The position numbers were made by a program, and so were the translations under genes. From CADEED01 sp043747875 (GTDB lineage Bacteria; Pseudomonadota; Gammaproteobacteria; Steroidobacterales; Steroidobacteraceae), in NCBI GenBank assembly GCA_043747875.1, contig JAYTOI010000093.1, positions 31,813 through 95,812 of the forward strand: DNA of 64,000 bases. Reading direction: 5' to 3'. Of the stretch, positions 1 to 8,900 are shown in pieces. The notes beneath the pieces were generated by a model. That model had not been told where the DNA came from, made no database searches, and worked only from the letters and a program-made list of their open reading frames with translations. Numbering within the stretch: the first letter of the stretch is position 1; each line of letters opens with the position of its first letter.

Positions 1-108
1 TTGCAAATGCCCGTCGCGCGTGCCGTGACGATTCACGCCGTGAGCCTGGCTTTTCTCCCCATCTCCGCCGCGGCCGATCCGCCGCTCGATCCTCCGCCCA
101 TAGCCTGA
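1..108 (+). CDS. 3' end of an upstream gene (or a 33-residue peptide)
   Basis: An open frame runs from the first base to a TGA at 106-108. It may be the C-terminus of a gene cut by the window edge. Read from the ATG at 7 it would be a 33-residue peptide with a signal-like hydrophobic stretch (VSLAFLPISAAA) and a proline-rich end (DPPLDPPPIA). A strong hairpin starting 20 bases after the stop supports the idea that a transcribed gene ends here. I do not recognise the family. Confidence 0.35.
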   Translation: MQMPVARAVTIHAVSLAFLPISAAADPPLDPPPIA

Positions 109-127
109 TCGATGCGTCGATCGGCTT

Positions 128-151
128 GGCGTGCCGCTCGCGCGGCACGCC
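128..151 (+). terminator. Hairpin terminator after the first gene
   Basis: GGCGTGCCG at 128-136 pairs perfectly with CGGCACGCC at 143-151 around a 6-base loop, giving a 9-bp GC stem. It is followed by TTCTCATCCTGTTC, which is only moderately T-rich. It lies between the stop at 108 and the RBS of the next gene, so it probably separates two transcription units. Confidence 0.6.
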
Positions 152-179
152 TTCTCATCCTGTTCGCGGAGAGCTCGAC

Positions 180-842
180 ATGAACCTGGTCATATTGATC
201 GGCGGCGCGGCGCTGTTCGCCGCGGCGCCGCTCGCGCTCGCGAAGCCCATCGCGTTCGCGCACGGCACCACCATCATGGCGGAGCACGGCGCGGGCACCA
301 TGAACGAAGCGCAGATGTTCTACGCGCCGAAATACTTCTGGTCGCTCGGCGCGGGGTACCTTGCGCTGGACGGCTCGCCTGAGAGCGATCCCGATGGCCG
401 CCGGCGCGAGATCGCCTATCTACGCGCCAACTACCTCGTGAAGCGCTGGAATCTCGAGAATGCGCAGGCCAACGTGTTCGCGTGGGGCGGCGCGGGATCC
501 GCGTACGTGAGCGAGACGAATGCGCACGCCGTCGCATGGAACACCGGCGCGCAGGTCGACTACGAGACGCGGCGCGTCTATGCGTCGCTCAAAACCGACT
601 TGCACGTATCCCACGCCTTCACGCATCGCATCGAAACGCTGCAGCTCGGCATCGCGCCGTACGAGCACGACTACGATTCGCTCGCGACCTGGTTCGTCGT
701 GCAGGGCCGGCGCATCGGCGGCGGCATCCAGGACGGGACCGAGTGGTCACTGCTGATGCGGCTATTCAAGCGCGGCGCCTGGCTGGAAGCCGGCGCCACG
801 CAGGATGGCAAGCTGCAGGCCATGGCCATGGTCAACTTTTGA
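180..842 (+). CDS. Secreted, probably outer-membrane barrel-like protein of metal cassette
   Basis: This is a 220-residue protein of a family I cannot name. The ATG at 180 is chosen because GGAGAG lies 8-13 bases upstream and the product then begins with a clean signal peptide ending near ALAKP. The mature part has alternating aromatic and polar strands (for example YFWSLGAGYLAL, ATWFVVQGRR) and ends in a C-terminal phenylalanine (AMAMVNF). That pattern is typical of small outer-membrane beta-barrels. It is followed 13 bases later by an HMA-domain gene and a MerT-like gene, so a role in metal entry, exit or sensing at the envelope is plausible. The barrel assignment is inferred from pattern only. 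Confidence 0.6.
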   Translation: MNLVILIGGAALFAAAPLALAKPIAFAHGTTIMAEHGAGTMNEAQMFYAPKYFWSLGAGYLALDGSPESDPDGRRREIAYLRANYLVKRWNLENAQANVFAWGGAGSAYVSETNAHAVAWNTGAQVDYETRRVYASLKTDLHVSHAFTHRIETLQLGIAPYEHDYDSLATWFVVQGRRIGGGIQDGTEWSLLMRLFKRGAWLEAGATQDGKLQAMAMVNF

Positions 843-855
843 AATGGAGCATCGA

Positions 856-1176
856 ATGAAAAGCATTTTGTCAGCCGTATGCGCGGTTGCGCTCACGGGC
901 GCGGCCCAGGCCGGCACCATAGAGATGAAAGTGTACGGACTCGTGTGTGGATTCTGCGCACAGGGCATCGAAAAGACCCTGCGTAAAAATCCCGCGACCG
1001 CCGACGTGGTGGTGAGCCTCGAGAACAAGCTCGTGGCCATCGGCACGAAGGATGACCAGGACATCAGCGACGCCGAGCTCACGCGCGCGCTGACGGACGC
1101 GGGATACGACGTCAAGGGCATCGTGCGCACGCAGCGCTCGATGGCGGAGATCCGCGTGTCGTTGAAGAAGCATTGA
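856..1176 (+). CDS. Periplasmic HMA-domain (MerP-like) metal-binding protein
   Basis: The 106-residue product starts with a signal peptide (MKSILSAVCAVALTGAAQA) and then has one heavy-metal-associated domain. The metal site is in GLVCGFCAQG, a CxxC in the usual place after the first strand. Known HMA proteins of this size (MerP, CopZ) bind Hg(II) or Cu(I) and pass it to a membrane partner. The ATG at 856 gives the only sensible signal peptide. Its stop codon overlaps the ATG of the next gene (TGATG), so the two are translationally coupled. The metal cannot be read from sequence. The aromatic CGFC variant instead of the Mer-type site makes copper or a broad specificity as likely as mercury. 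Confidence 0.8.
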   Translation: MKSILSAVCAVALTGAAQAGTIEMKVYGLVCGFCAQGIEKTLRKNPATADVVVSLENKLVAIGTKDDQDISDAELTRALTDAGYDVKGIVRTQRSMAEIRVSLKKH

Positions 1177-1541
1177 TGGACGCGCATCAGAAAGCGGCTG
1201 GCGCGGTGTTTGGAACTTTATTGACGAGCATGGCGACGCTCGTTTGCTGTGTGTTGCCGGCCATACTGGTCTCGATTGGCGCGGGCGCGACACTGGTGGG
1301 CCTCGTGTCCGCCTTCCCGCAGCTCGTGTGGTTGTCGGAGCACAAGAGCTACGTGTTCGTCGCCGCATCCATGTTTCTCGTGGCCAGCGGAGCGATGCTC
1401 TGGCACGCGCGGCGGCTGCCCTGTCCGATCGATCCGGTCGCGGCGCGCAACTGCACGAAGTTGCGGCGGCTGAGCACGGCGCTGTATTTCATGGCGCTGG
1501 CGACGTGCGCCGTGGGAGCACTGTTCGCATTCGTGCTCTAG
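1176..1541 (+). CDS. MerT-like metal transport membrane protein
   Basis: The 121-residue inner-membrane protein has about three hydrophobic segments. A vicinal cysteine pair sits in the first one (TLVCCVLPAIL), the hallmark of MerT-type mercuric ion importers. Further cysteines lie in the loop before the last segment (LPCPIDP, ARNCTK), as in MerT. It follows the HMA protein with a one-base overlap, copying the merT-merP pairing in reversed order. No merR or merA is visible in the window, so this is not a complete mercury operon. A general soft-metal or copper uptake role is possible. A TTG three bases upstream could also serve as start. Confidence 0.7.
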   Translation: MDAHQKAAGAVFGTLLTSMATLVCCVLPAILVSIGAGATLVGLVSAFPQLVWLSEHKSYVFVAASMFLVASGAMLWHARRLPCPIDPVAARNCTKLRRLSTALYFMALATCAVGALFAFVL

Positions 1542-1560
1542 GCAGGGGCTACAGGCAGTG

Positions 1561-1578
1561 GACGGTGCCGGCACCGTC
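1561..1578. terminator. Perfect palindrome between convergent genes
   Basis: GACGGTGCCGGCACCGTC at 1561-1578 is an 18-base perfect palindrome and folds as a 7-bp stem with a CCGG loop. It lies between the end of the MerT-like gene (stop 1541) and the converging Mesh1-like gene, whose stop codon overlaps its last bases. A bidirectional terminator is the simplest reading. Confidence 0.5.
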
Positions 1579-2104
1579 AGGGACGCTTGGCGTACTGCGC
1601 GTCGAACAATGCTTCGAGGCCCGCGTGCGTGCCGCGCATCGGGTCGACGACGCGCCTGGCCCAGTCGAAATACTCACGCTTGCGTTCGAGCGACCAGCCG
1701 GCCGGCGGAGCGCCGTCGAGATCGTTCACATTGGCGATCTTGTCGGCGAGCTTCACCAGCTTCGCCTTGTAGCTGATCTTCCCGGCATGATCGATCTGCG
1801 CCTGCTTGCGTTCGAGCTTCGACAGCCGCTTGTCGTCCGAGCACTCGCCGACGATGTCTGCGATCTCGTAGCCGAACACGACCTCGATCTCGTCGCGCGT
1901 GGTGTTCGTGTCCTCGATGGTGTCGTGCAGCAGCGCGGCCGCGAGCACCACCGGGTCTTCGACTCCCGCCTGCACGAGGATGTGCGCGAGCTGGATCGGA
2001 TGGTTGATGTAGGGCGAGGCTTCCTCATCCTTGCGCCGCCCATTGCGATGTTTCTCCGCGGCAAACGCGGCAGCGCGCAGGACCAATTCCATGTGGGTGG
2101 ACAT
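1577..2104 (-). CDS. HD-domain (p)ppGpp hydrolase, Mesh1-like
   Basis: The 175-residue protein is a stand-alone HD domain of the SpoT/Mesh1 type. The visible metal and catalytic motifs are HPIQLAHIL near residue 35, LLHDTIED near residue 58 and ADKIANVND near residue 125, in the order seen in SpoT hydrolase domains. There is no synthetase or TGS/ACT region. Relatives cleave the 3'-pyrophosphate of (p)ppGpp in the cytoplasm and some act on NADPH. The ATG at 2104 is used, and an in-frame ATG four codons later is an alternative. The gene stands alone, convergent with the metal cassette and divergent from the next gene. A small alarmone hydrolase alongside a presumed chromosomal RelA/SpoT would fine-tune the stringent response. 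Confidence 0.85.
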   Translation of the reverse strand: MSTHMELVLRAAAFAAEKHRNGRRKDEEASPYINHPIQLAHILVQAGVEDPVVLAAALLHDTIEDTNTTRDEIEVVFGYEIADIVGECSDDKRLSKLERKQAQIDHAGKISYKAKLVKLADKIANVNDLDGAPPAGWSLERKREYFDWARRVVDPMRGTHAGLEALFDAQYAKRP

Positions 2105-2226
2105 GGATCGAACAGTACCCGCAACCGCTTGCGGGCGCCACCCCGGGGAATTTCTCCCATTCCGGAATTTTCGTAGTTAGGCAACCGCTGACAGCCGCAC
2201 GCGCCCATGTCTAGCATCGCGTGATC

Positions 2227-2232
2227 AGGAGG
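2227..2232 (+). promoter_or_regulatory. Strong Shine-Dalgarno that fixes a start
   Basis: AGGAGG lies 6 bases before the ATG at 2239 and decides that start over the in-frame GTG at 2221. Confidence 0.7.
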
Positions 2233-2238
2233 ATACAC

Positions 2239-3129
2239 ATGACACTCGAACAGATTGCCGCGGGCGCGCCCGCGATGGATGTTCTGCGTATCGGCGGTGA
2301 CGAGATTCTCGCGCGGCAGATCCAGGCGCGACTTGCCGAACTGGGGCTGCTCGACCCGCCTGTCGACGGAAAATTCGGGCCCGTCTCGCGCTGGGCGCTG
2401 GGCGAGTTCCTGACGCGCGCCAAGCTGCCCGACGCGACACTCGACGCCGCCGGGGCACGTGCCCTGCTCGATCCTGCAAGCATGCGGCTGTTTCCGCTCA
2501 AGACGCCGAACACGCTCGCGGGCCGGCTGGTGAAGGCCATGCAGTCGAAGCGCCTCTGGATCAGTCGTCACCCGGACTGCGTGAACATCGTCTATGTCGA
2601 AGGCATGGACGGCGACGGCAAGCGCAATGCGGATGCAGCGAACGAGTTCAACGATCTGCGCATGGTGCTGCGCGTGACGCGCGCCGGCAGCCCGCAGATC
2701 GTGGACCAGTGGGAATCGACCACCGAGCCCGGCAAGTTCTTCACGATCGGACCCGAAACGCATCCGCTGGGCGCGGCGCGCATAGCGTTCGGGCAGTACA
2801 AATCGTGGTCGGTGGGCACGCACAAGGCGGGCAAGCCGAGCGCGCACGAAGCGCTGGTTCAAACCGACGACATCGAGATCTTTCGCGATCGCAATCGCGA
2901 TTTTCAACGGCCGGGCGATCAGAAGTTCACGGGCATGTTCGCGATCAACCAGCACTGGGGGTTCGATCTGCCGAAGACGGACATCCGCAATGCCAGCGCG
3001 GGTTGTTTGGTCGGTCGCACGAAGGCCGGGCATCGCGCGTTCATGGCGCTGTGCAAAACGGATCCGCGGTTCGTGACTAACAACAGCTATCGATTCATGA
3101 CGGCGGTGCTGCCAGCCGAAGACGTCTGA
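2239..3129 (+). CDS. Peptidoglycan-binding protein with L,D-transpeptidase-like C-terminus
   Basis: The 296-residue protein has no obvious signal peptide. Residues 20-70 resemble a PG_binding_1 helical repeat (IQARLAELGLLDPPVDGKFGP). The C-terminal third contains INQHWGF followed by NASAGCLVGRTKAG. That arrangement recalls the YkuD-type catalytic motif (HG...SHGCxR) with the second histidine replaced by alanine, so activity is uncertain. The start follows a strong AGGAGG. A similar ASIGCLE motif occurs in the gene ending at 13572. Possible roles are cell-wall remodelling or an endolysin-like or effector-like function. The domain assignment is by motif only. Confidence 0.6.
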   Translation: MTLEQIAAGAPAMDVLRIGGDEILARQIQARLAELGLLDPPVDGKFGPVSRWALGEFLTRAKLPDATLDAAGARALLDPASMRLFPLKTPNTLAGRLVKAMQSKRLWISRHPDCVNIVYVEGMDGDGKRNADAANEFNDLRMVLRVTRAGSPQIVDQWESTTEPGKFFTIGPETHPLGAARIAFGQYKSWSVGTHKAGKPSAHEALVQTDDIEIFRDRNRDFQRPGDQKFTGMFAINQHWGFDLPKTDIRNASAGCLVGRTKAGHRAFMALCKTDPRFVTNNSYRFMTAVLPAEDV

Positions 3130-3133
3130 GACG

Positions 3134-3157
3134 GTGGTACCGGAAGGGTTTCCCGGG
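3134..3157. repeat. Intergenic imperfect hairpin repeat, copy 1
   Basis: GTGGTACCGGAAGGGTTTCCCGG just after the stop at 3129 matches, with one inserted A, a sequence at 23990-24013 downstream of mshG. The core CCGGAA...TTTCCCGG can form a small imperfect stem. It may be a terminator or processing site carried as a dispersed element. Confidence 0.45.
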
Positions 3158-3198
3158 GCTGCGAATTGCGTACACTGGCGCGCATCCCGGAGGTACTC

Positions 3199-4560
3199 AT
3201 GAGTTCGAACGCCGCGCGCCACATTGTCTTCCCGTCCTTCCTGTTGGCGGCGTTTCTGACTGCGATCTGCGCGCACTCCGCGCAGCCGGCGGCCGCCGCT
3301 CCGACCGAACCTCGAGCCCTCGCCGACAGCATCGCGCCGCAGGTCGCCGAGATCCGCGGCCTGCCCTTCAAGCAACCCGTCAACGTCGAGATTCAATCGA
3401 CGGCGGATTTCGATTCGTACGTCCATCGTCGCATCGACGAGGCGGTCGCCCCGTCGGTCAAGCAGCACTACGGCAAGATCGTCCGCACGCTCGGGTTGTA
3501 TCGCGGCCCGGCGATCGAAGACTTCTCCGCGATGATGTCGACCGTGATGTCCTCGCAGGTCGCCGCCTACTACGATCCGGACCGGCAGAGTTTCTTCGTG
3601 GTGAAGAGCGGCATGCCGGACATGATGATGGGGGTGCTGTACTCCCACGAGCTCTATCACGCGCTGCAAGATCAGCATTTCGGGCTCGCGCAATACATGG
3701 AAATGGGAACCGCACACGACTCGCGGGCACACAGCGCCGACGCCATGCTGGCGCGGCAGGCCGTCGTCGAAGGCGAAGCCACCTACATGATGACGCTCTG
3801 GCTGATGCAGAAAATGGCGGGCAAGATCCCGCCGCGCGATGCACTCGCACCGATGATCTCGATGCAGGCGAACCTGAGCATGGATCAGCTCCGCGCCGCG
3901 CTCGCGAAGCCGGAAGTGTCGGAGGCGGTCGGCGCCGACATGCGCGACGCCATCGCATCCTCCGATGACATTCCGCCCTTCATCATGGAATCGATGCTGG
4001 GCGTCTACTTCAAGGGCCTGGCCTTCGTGTTCGCCGTGCAGGAGCAAGGTTGGTCCGCGGTGGAAAAGCTCTACTCGGAGTATCCGCCGCAGTCGACCGA
4101 ACACATCCTCCATCCCGAGAAGTGGCTGGCGCGCGAAGCACCGGCATCGTTCGAATGGCCGGACTTCGACAAGGTCAAGGTGCTGCGCGGGTGGCAATTG
4201 CTCGAGAGCGACGTGCTCGGCGAATTCCAGTGGCGCATCGTCTTCAAGGAGCACGGCCTCGCGGCGGAAGCCGAACCCGTGGCGGCCGGCTGGGACGGCG
4301 ATCGTTATGCCGTGTTCAAGAACAAGGATTCCGACTCGACCCTGCTGCTGATGCGCACTTCCTGGGACAGCGAAGCGGACGCACGAGAATTTCTCGAGGC
4401 CTATCGGCGCCTGCTCGCCGTCAAGTATGCCGATGCGGCGGTCGCGACCCGCGTGGAACAGAAGGGCAACGACGTTTTCATCGTCGAAGGCGCGGATGAA
4501 GCGAACATCGACTCGCTGCTGAAGCTGGTCAGACAGACCAAGGCGCGCCGCGCGCTCTAG
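3199..4560 (+). CDS. Secreted gluzincin-type (HExxH) metallopeptidase-like protein
   Basis: The 453-residue protein has an N-terminal signal peptide (hydrophobic FPSFLLAAFLTAI, cut near AQPAAAA). A zinc site is visible as SHELYHALQDQ, with H150, E151 and H154. A likely third ligand is in VVEGEAT about 40 residues later, the spacing of gluzincins. The region SSQVAAYYDPDRQ before it is typical of secreted peptidase-like proteins of unknown substrate. The start is the ATG at 3199 preceded by GGAGG at 3189-3193. It sits alone between the peptidoglycan-binding gene and the efflux operon. Protease activity is inferred from the motif and no substrate can be named. Confidence 0.65.
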   Translation: MSSNAARHIVFPSFLLAAFLTAICAHSAQPAAAAPTEPRALADSIAPQVAEIRGLPFKQPVNVEIQSTADFDSYVHRRIDEAVAPSVKQHYGKIVRTLGLYRGPAIEDFSAMMSTVMSSQVAAYYDPDRQSFFVVKSGMPDMMMGVLYSHELYHALQDQHFGLAQYMEMGTAHDSRAHSADAMLARQAVVEGEATYMMTLWLMQKMAGKIPPRDALAPMISMQANLSMDQLRAALAKPEVSEAVGADMRDAIASSDDIPPFIMESMLGVYFKGLAFVFAVQEQGWSAVEKLYSEYPPQSTEHILHPEKWLAREAPASFEWPDFDKVKVLRGWQLLESDVLGEFQWRIVFKEHGLAAEAEPVAAGWDGDRYAVFKNKDSDSTLLLMRTSWDSEADAREFLEAYRRLLAVKYADAAVATRVEQKGNDVFIVEGADEANIDSLLKLVRQTKARRAL

Positions 4561-4737
4561 GCCGCCGCGCAGCGCCGCGGCCATCGCGATACCCCAAAAG
4601 AGATAGACCGCGGCCCTCACCCTGACGCCCCCGCTCCCACCCGCCTGACCAATATCGGCGGAGTGGTTCACCGTAGAAGATGTGCCCCATCGCCGGCATT
4701 CAGAACCGGCACTCCTAATTCGAAGGAAGGGCTCATC

Positions 4738-5910
4738 GTGAATCGTATTCTCAGACTCGCCGCTCTCGCTCCCCTCGCGGCTTTCGTTCTCGCCGCATGC
4801 GCCCGCAACGAAGCCGCCGAGGCGCCGCCCGCTCCGCCCTCTGTCGCGGTGGCGAAAGTCGTCGCGAAATCCATCACCGAATTCGACCAGTTCACCGGTC
4901 GCTTCGAGGCGGTTGAAAGAGTCGAAGTGCGCCCACGTGTCTCGGGCTACGTCACCGCCACGCATTTCGAGCAGGGTCACGAGATCAAGAAAGGCGACGT
5001 GCTCTATGTCATCGACGCGCGTCCCTACCGGGCCACGCTGAAGCGCGCGCAGGCGGAAGTCGCGCGTGCCCGGACGCAGCTCGCGCTGGCGCAATCCGAG
5101 CGAGAGCGCGCCCACAAGCTCATCGAGAAGCGCGCGATCTCGCAGGAAGAGTTCGACTCCCGCACCTCTGGCAGCGAGCAGGCCTCGGCCAATCTCGCGG
5201 CGGCCGAAGCCGCGGTGGAGTCCGCCGCGCTCGACCTGTCGTTCACGCAAGTGCGCGCGCCGATCGCGGGCCGCATCGGACGCGCCGAAGTCACCGCCGG
5301 CAATCTCGTCACCGCGGGTCAGACGCTGCTGACCACCCTCGTCTCGCTCGATCCTATCTACGTCTCGTTCGACGGCGACGAACAGGTGTACTTGAAGTAC
5401 GTCGGCCTCGGCGTGCGCGGCGAAACCAAGGCCACGCGCAATGTGCACAACCCGGTGTGGGTCGGTCTCGCCGATGAGCAAGGCCATCCGCACGAAGGCG
5501 CGCTCGTGTTCCTCGACAACGAGCTCGACGCCGCGACCGGCACGATTCACGCGCGCGGGTTGCTCCAGAACCACGAGCGTCGTTTCACCCCCGGCATGTT
5601 CGCGCGCGTGAAGCTCGTCGGCAGCGCGCCCTACGATGCGCTGTTGATCAACGACAGTGCCGTCGGCACGGACCAGAGCGTCAAGTACGTGCTCAAGGTC
5701 GGCGCGCAGAACAAGGTGGAATACACGCCGGTGAAGCTCGGCCCGCTCGTCGACGGCCTGCGCGTCGTGCGCGCGGGCCTCGAGGCCGGCGACGTGATCC
5801 TCGTAAATGGACTGCAGCAGGTACGTCCCGGCATGCCGGTGACGCCGCAACTGGTGGCCATGGGCGAGCAGCCCCACGGCCGCAGCACGCTCGTGGCGCA
5901 AGGGCGCTGA
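4738..5910 (+). CDS. RND efflux periplasmic adaptor (membrane fusion) lipoprotein
   Basis: The 390-residue adaptor is of the MexE/AcrA type. The signal ends in a lipobox (FVLAAC, Cys21). Then follow a first beta-barrel/lipoyl half (RVEVRPRVSGYV), an alpha-hairpin rich in Ala/Arg/Glu (roughly 95-170) and the second lipoyl half (SFTQVRAPIAGRIGRAEV). It bridges the inner-membrane pump and the outer-membrane channel. The start is the GTG at 4738, with AAGGAAGGG about 8 bases upstream. Earlier in-frame codons would bury the signal peptide. It is the first gene of a three-gene pump operon, with 23 bases to the next. Similarity of the pump gene to MexF suggests export of organic solvents or antibiotics, but the substrate cannot be read. 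Confidence 0.92.
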   Translation: MNRILRLAALAPLAAFVLAACARNEAAEAPPAPPSVAVAKVVAKSITEFDQFTGRFEAVERVEVRPRVSGYVTATHFEQGHEIKKGDVLYVIDARPYRATLKRAQAEVARARTQLALAQSERERAHKLIEKRAISQEEFDSRTSGSEQASANLAAAEAAVESAALDLSFTQVRAPIAGRIGRAEVTAGNLVTAGQTLLTTLVSLDPIYVSFDGDEQVYLKYVGLGVRGETKATRNVHNPVWVGLADEQGHPHEGALVFLDNELDAATGTIHARGLLQNHERRFTPGMFARVKLVGSAPYDALLINDSAVGTDQSVKYVLKVGAQNKVEYTPVKLGPLVDGLRVVRAGLEAGDVILVNGLQQVRPGMPVTPQLVAMGEQPHGRSTLVAQGR

Positions 5911-5933
5911 CGGACTGCCGGGGACTGTCGCCT

Positions 5934-8900
5934 ATGAAATTCTCCAACTACTTCATCGACCGGCCGGTGTTTGCGTCCGTGCTCTCCGCGTTCATCCTGA
6001 TCGGCGGCGTCATCGCGTTGTCCAGGCTACCGGTGAGCGAGTACCCGGAAGTGGTGCCGCCCTCGGTCGTGGTGCATGCCGCCTATCCCGGCGCCAACCC
6101 CAAGGTCATCTCCGAAACGGTGGCCGCGCCGCTCGAGCAGGAAATCGTCGGCGTCGAGAACATGCTCTACATGTCCTCGCAGGCGACGATGGATGGGTCT
6201 CTGGCACTGACCGTGACGTTTCGCATAGGCACGGACATCGACCGCGCGCAGGTGCAGGTGCAGAACCGCGTCGCGCAGGCGCTGCCGCGTCTGCCCGAAG
6301 AGGTGCGCGCGCTCGGCGTCTCGACGATCAAGAGTACGCCGGCATTTCTCATGGTCGTGCACCTGACGTCGCCCGACGGACGCTACGACAGTCTCTATCT
6401 ACGCAACTACGCCACGCTCAACATCCGCGACACGCTGGCGCGCCTGCCGGGCATGGGTGACGTGCGCGTGTTCGGCGCGGGCGACTACTCCATGCGCGTG
6501 TGGCTCGATCCGCAGAAGCTCGCCGCGCGCAATCTCACCTCCAGCGATGTCGTCGCCGCCATCCGCGAGCAGAACGTTCAGGTGGCCGCCGGCCAGATCG
6601 GCGCGCCGCCCGCGGTCGGCGCGCAGTTTCAGGTCGCGCTGAACGCCAAGGGCCGACTCGAGAACGAAGAGGAATTCGGCGACGTCGTCATCAAGACCGG
6701 CGCCGCGGGGGAGACCGTGCGCCTGAAGGACGTCGCGCGCCTCGAGCTCGGCGCCGCCACGTATGCGATGCAGTCGCTGCTGGCCAACGAGAATGCCGTC
6801 GCGATCCCCGCCTACCAGGCACCTGGCTCCAACGCGCTCGAGCTGTCGACGCAGGTGCGCGCGAAGATGGACGAGCTCAAGAAGACTTTTCCAGCCGGCA
6901 TGGACTACGACATCATCTACGACCCGACGCAGTTCGTGCGCCAGTCCATCGATGCCGTCATCGAGACCTTGTTGGAGGCCATCGCGCTGGTCGTGCTGGT
7001 GGTCATCCTGTTCCTGCAGACCTGGCGCGCCTCGGTGATCCCGCTGGTGGCGGTGCCGGTGTCGATCATCGGCACGTTCGCGGTGTTGTACGCGTTCGGC
7101 TTCTCGATCAACACGCTGTCGCTGTTCGGGCTGGTGCTCGCCATCGGCATCGTGGTCGACGACTCCATCGTGGTCGTCGAGAACGTCGAGCGGCACATTG
7201 CCGCGGGCCGCAGTCCACGCGATGCCACCAAGCTTGCGATGAGCGAGGTCAGCCGCCCCATCATCGCGATCACGCTGGTGCTGTGCGCGGTGTTCGTACC
7301 GGTCGCGTTCGTCGAAGGACTCACGGGGCAGTTCTATCGCCAGTTCGCGCTGACCATCGCCATCTCCACGGTGATCTCGGCATTCAACTCGCTGACGCTG
7401 TCGCCGGCGCTGGCCGCGGTGCTGCTCAAGCCGCACGACGCCGAGCCCGACGCGCTGACGCGCGGCATGGACAAGTTGTTTGGGCGATTCTTCCAGCGCT
7501 TCAACCGGGGCTTCGCGGCCGCGGGTGATGGCTACTCGAAAGCGGTCACCCGCACCGTGCGTCGCGCGCCCATCGCGATCGCCGTCTATGCGGGCCTGAT
7601 CGCACTCACGGCCTATGGCTTGTTCTCTCTGCCTGGCGGCTTCATTCCGCAACAGGACAAGAATTATCTCGTGGGCATCGTGCAGCTGCCGCCCGCGGCC
7701 TCGATCGATCGCACCGACGCCGTCGTGCGACGCATCGGCGAGATCGCGAAGCAACAGCCTGGAGTGCTCTCCTCGGTACAGTTCGCCGGTGTTTCCGCGA
7801 ATGGCTTCGCGGCCAGCTCGAGCGCGGCCATCGTATTCCTGCCGCTCAAGGACTTTCACGAGCGCACGACCCAGGACCTGTCGGCCGGCGCTATTGCCGG
7901 GGCGCTCAATGCAAAATTCTCGAGCATCCAGGATGCGTACATCGCGGTGTTTCCGCCGCCACCGGTGATCGGCCTCGGAATGCTGGGCGGCTTCAAGCTC
8001 AACGTGGAGGACCGCCAGAACCGCGGCGCCGCAGCTCTGTACGCAGCCGTGCAGGACACGCTCGGAAAGGCGCATCAGGACCCGCGTCTCGCGGGTGTGT
8101 TCTCCAGTTACCAGATCAACGTGCCGCAGCTCGACGTGAACGTCGACCGCCTCAAGGCCAAACAACAAGGCGTGAAGGTATCCGACGTCTTCCAGACGCT
8201 GCAGGTGAACCTGGGGTCCCTGTACGTCAATGACTTCAACCTGTTTGGGCGTACTTACCGCGTGGTAGCGCAGGCGGATGCGCCGTTCCGTTCGCAGGTG
8301 GACGACATCCTGCCACTCAAGACGCGCAACGCCGCCGGAGAGATGGTCCCACTCGGCTCGATGATCTCGGTGCAGGAGTCGTTCGGCCCGGACATCGTCG
8401 AGCGCTTCAACGGCTATCCGTCGGCGGACATCAACGGCGGGCCCGCGCCCGGGCACAGCTCGGGTGAGGCCCAAACTGCGATCAAGGAAATCCTCGACCA
8501 GAATCTGCCGAATGGCATGAGCTTCGAGTGGACCGACCTCGCGTACCAGCAGATCGATGCCGGCAACGCGGCCCTGTGGGTGTTTCCGCTGTGCGTGATC
8601 TTCGTGTTCCTGGTGCTGGCGGCGCAGTACGAGAGCTTCTCGCTGCCGCTCGCGATCATACTCATCGTGCCGCTGTCGGTGCTGGCCGGCAGCACGGGCA
8701 TCTATCTACAAGGCGGCGACAACAACATCTTCACGCAGATCGGCTTCCTCGTGCTGGTGGCCCTCGCCTGCAAGAACGCCATCCTGATCGTGGAATTCGC
8801 GAAACACCTGGAGGAACAGGGTCGCGACAAGTGGCAGGCGGTGCTCGAAGCCGCGCGCCTGCGCCTGCGTCCCATCGTGATGACGTCCATCGCGTTCATC

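Noticed and set aside
180..1541. Complete mercury resistance operon
   Set aside because: Only MerT-like and MerP-like genes are visible. There is no merR, merA or recognisable MerR operator.
1753..5901. A 1382-codon open frame on the minus strand
   Set aside because: It is antisense to at least three well-supported plus-strand genes, crosses their boundaries, and its translation is His/Arg/Asp-rich without any domain. Long antisense frames are common at this GC content.
6399..8474. A 691-codon minus-strand frame inside the RND pump gene
   Set aside because: It lies wholly antisense to the intact pump gene and its product is low-complexity and highly charged, with no motif.
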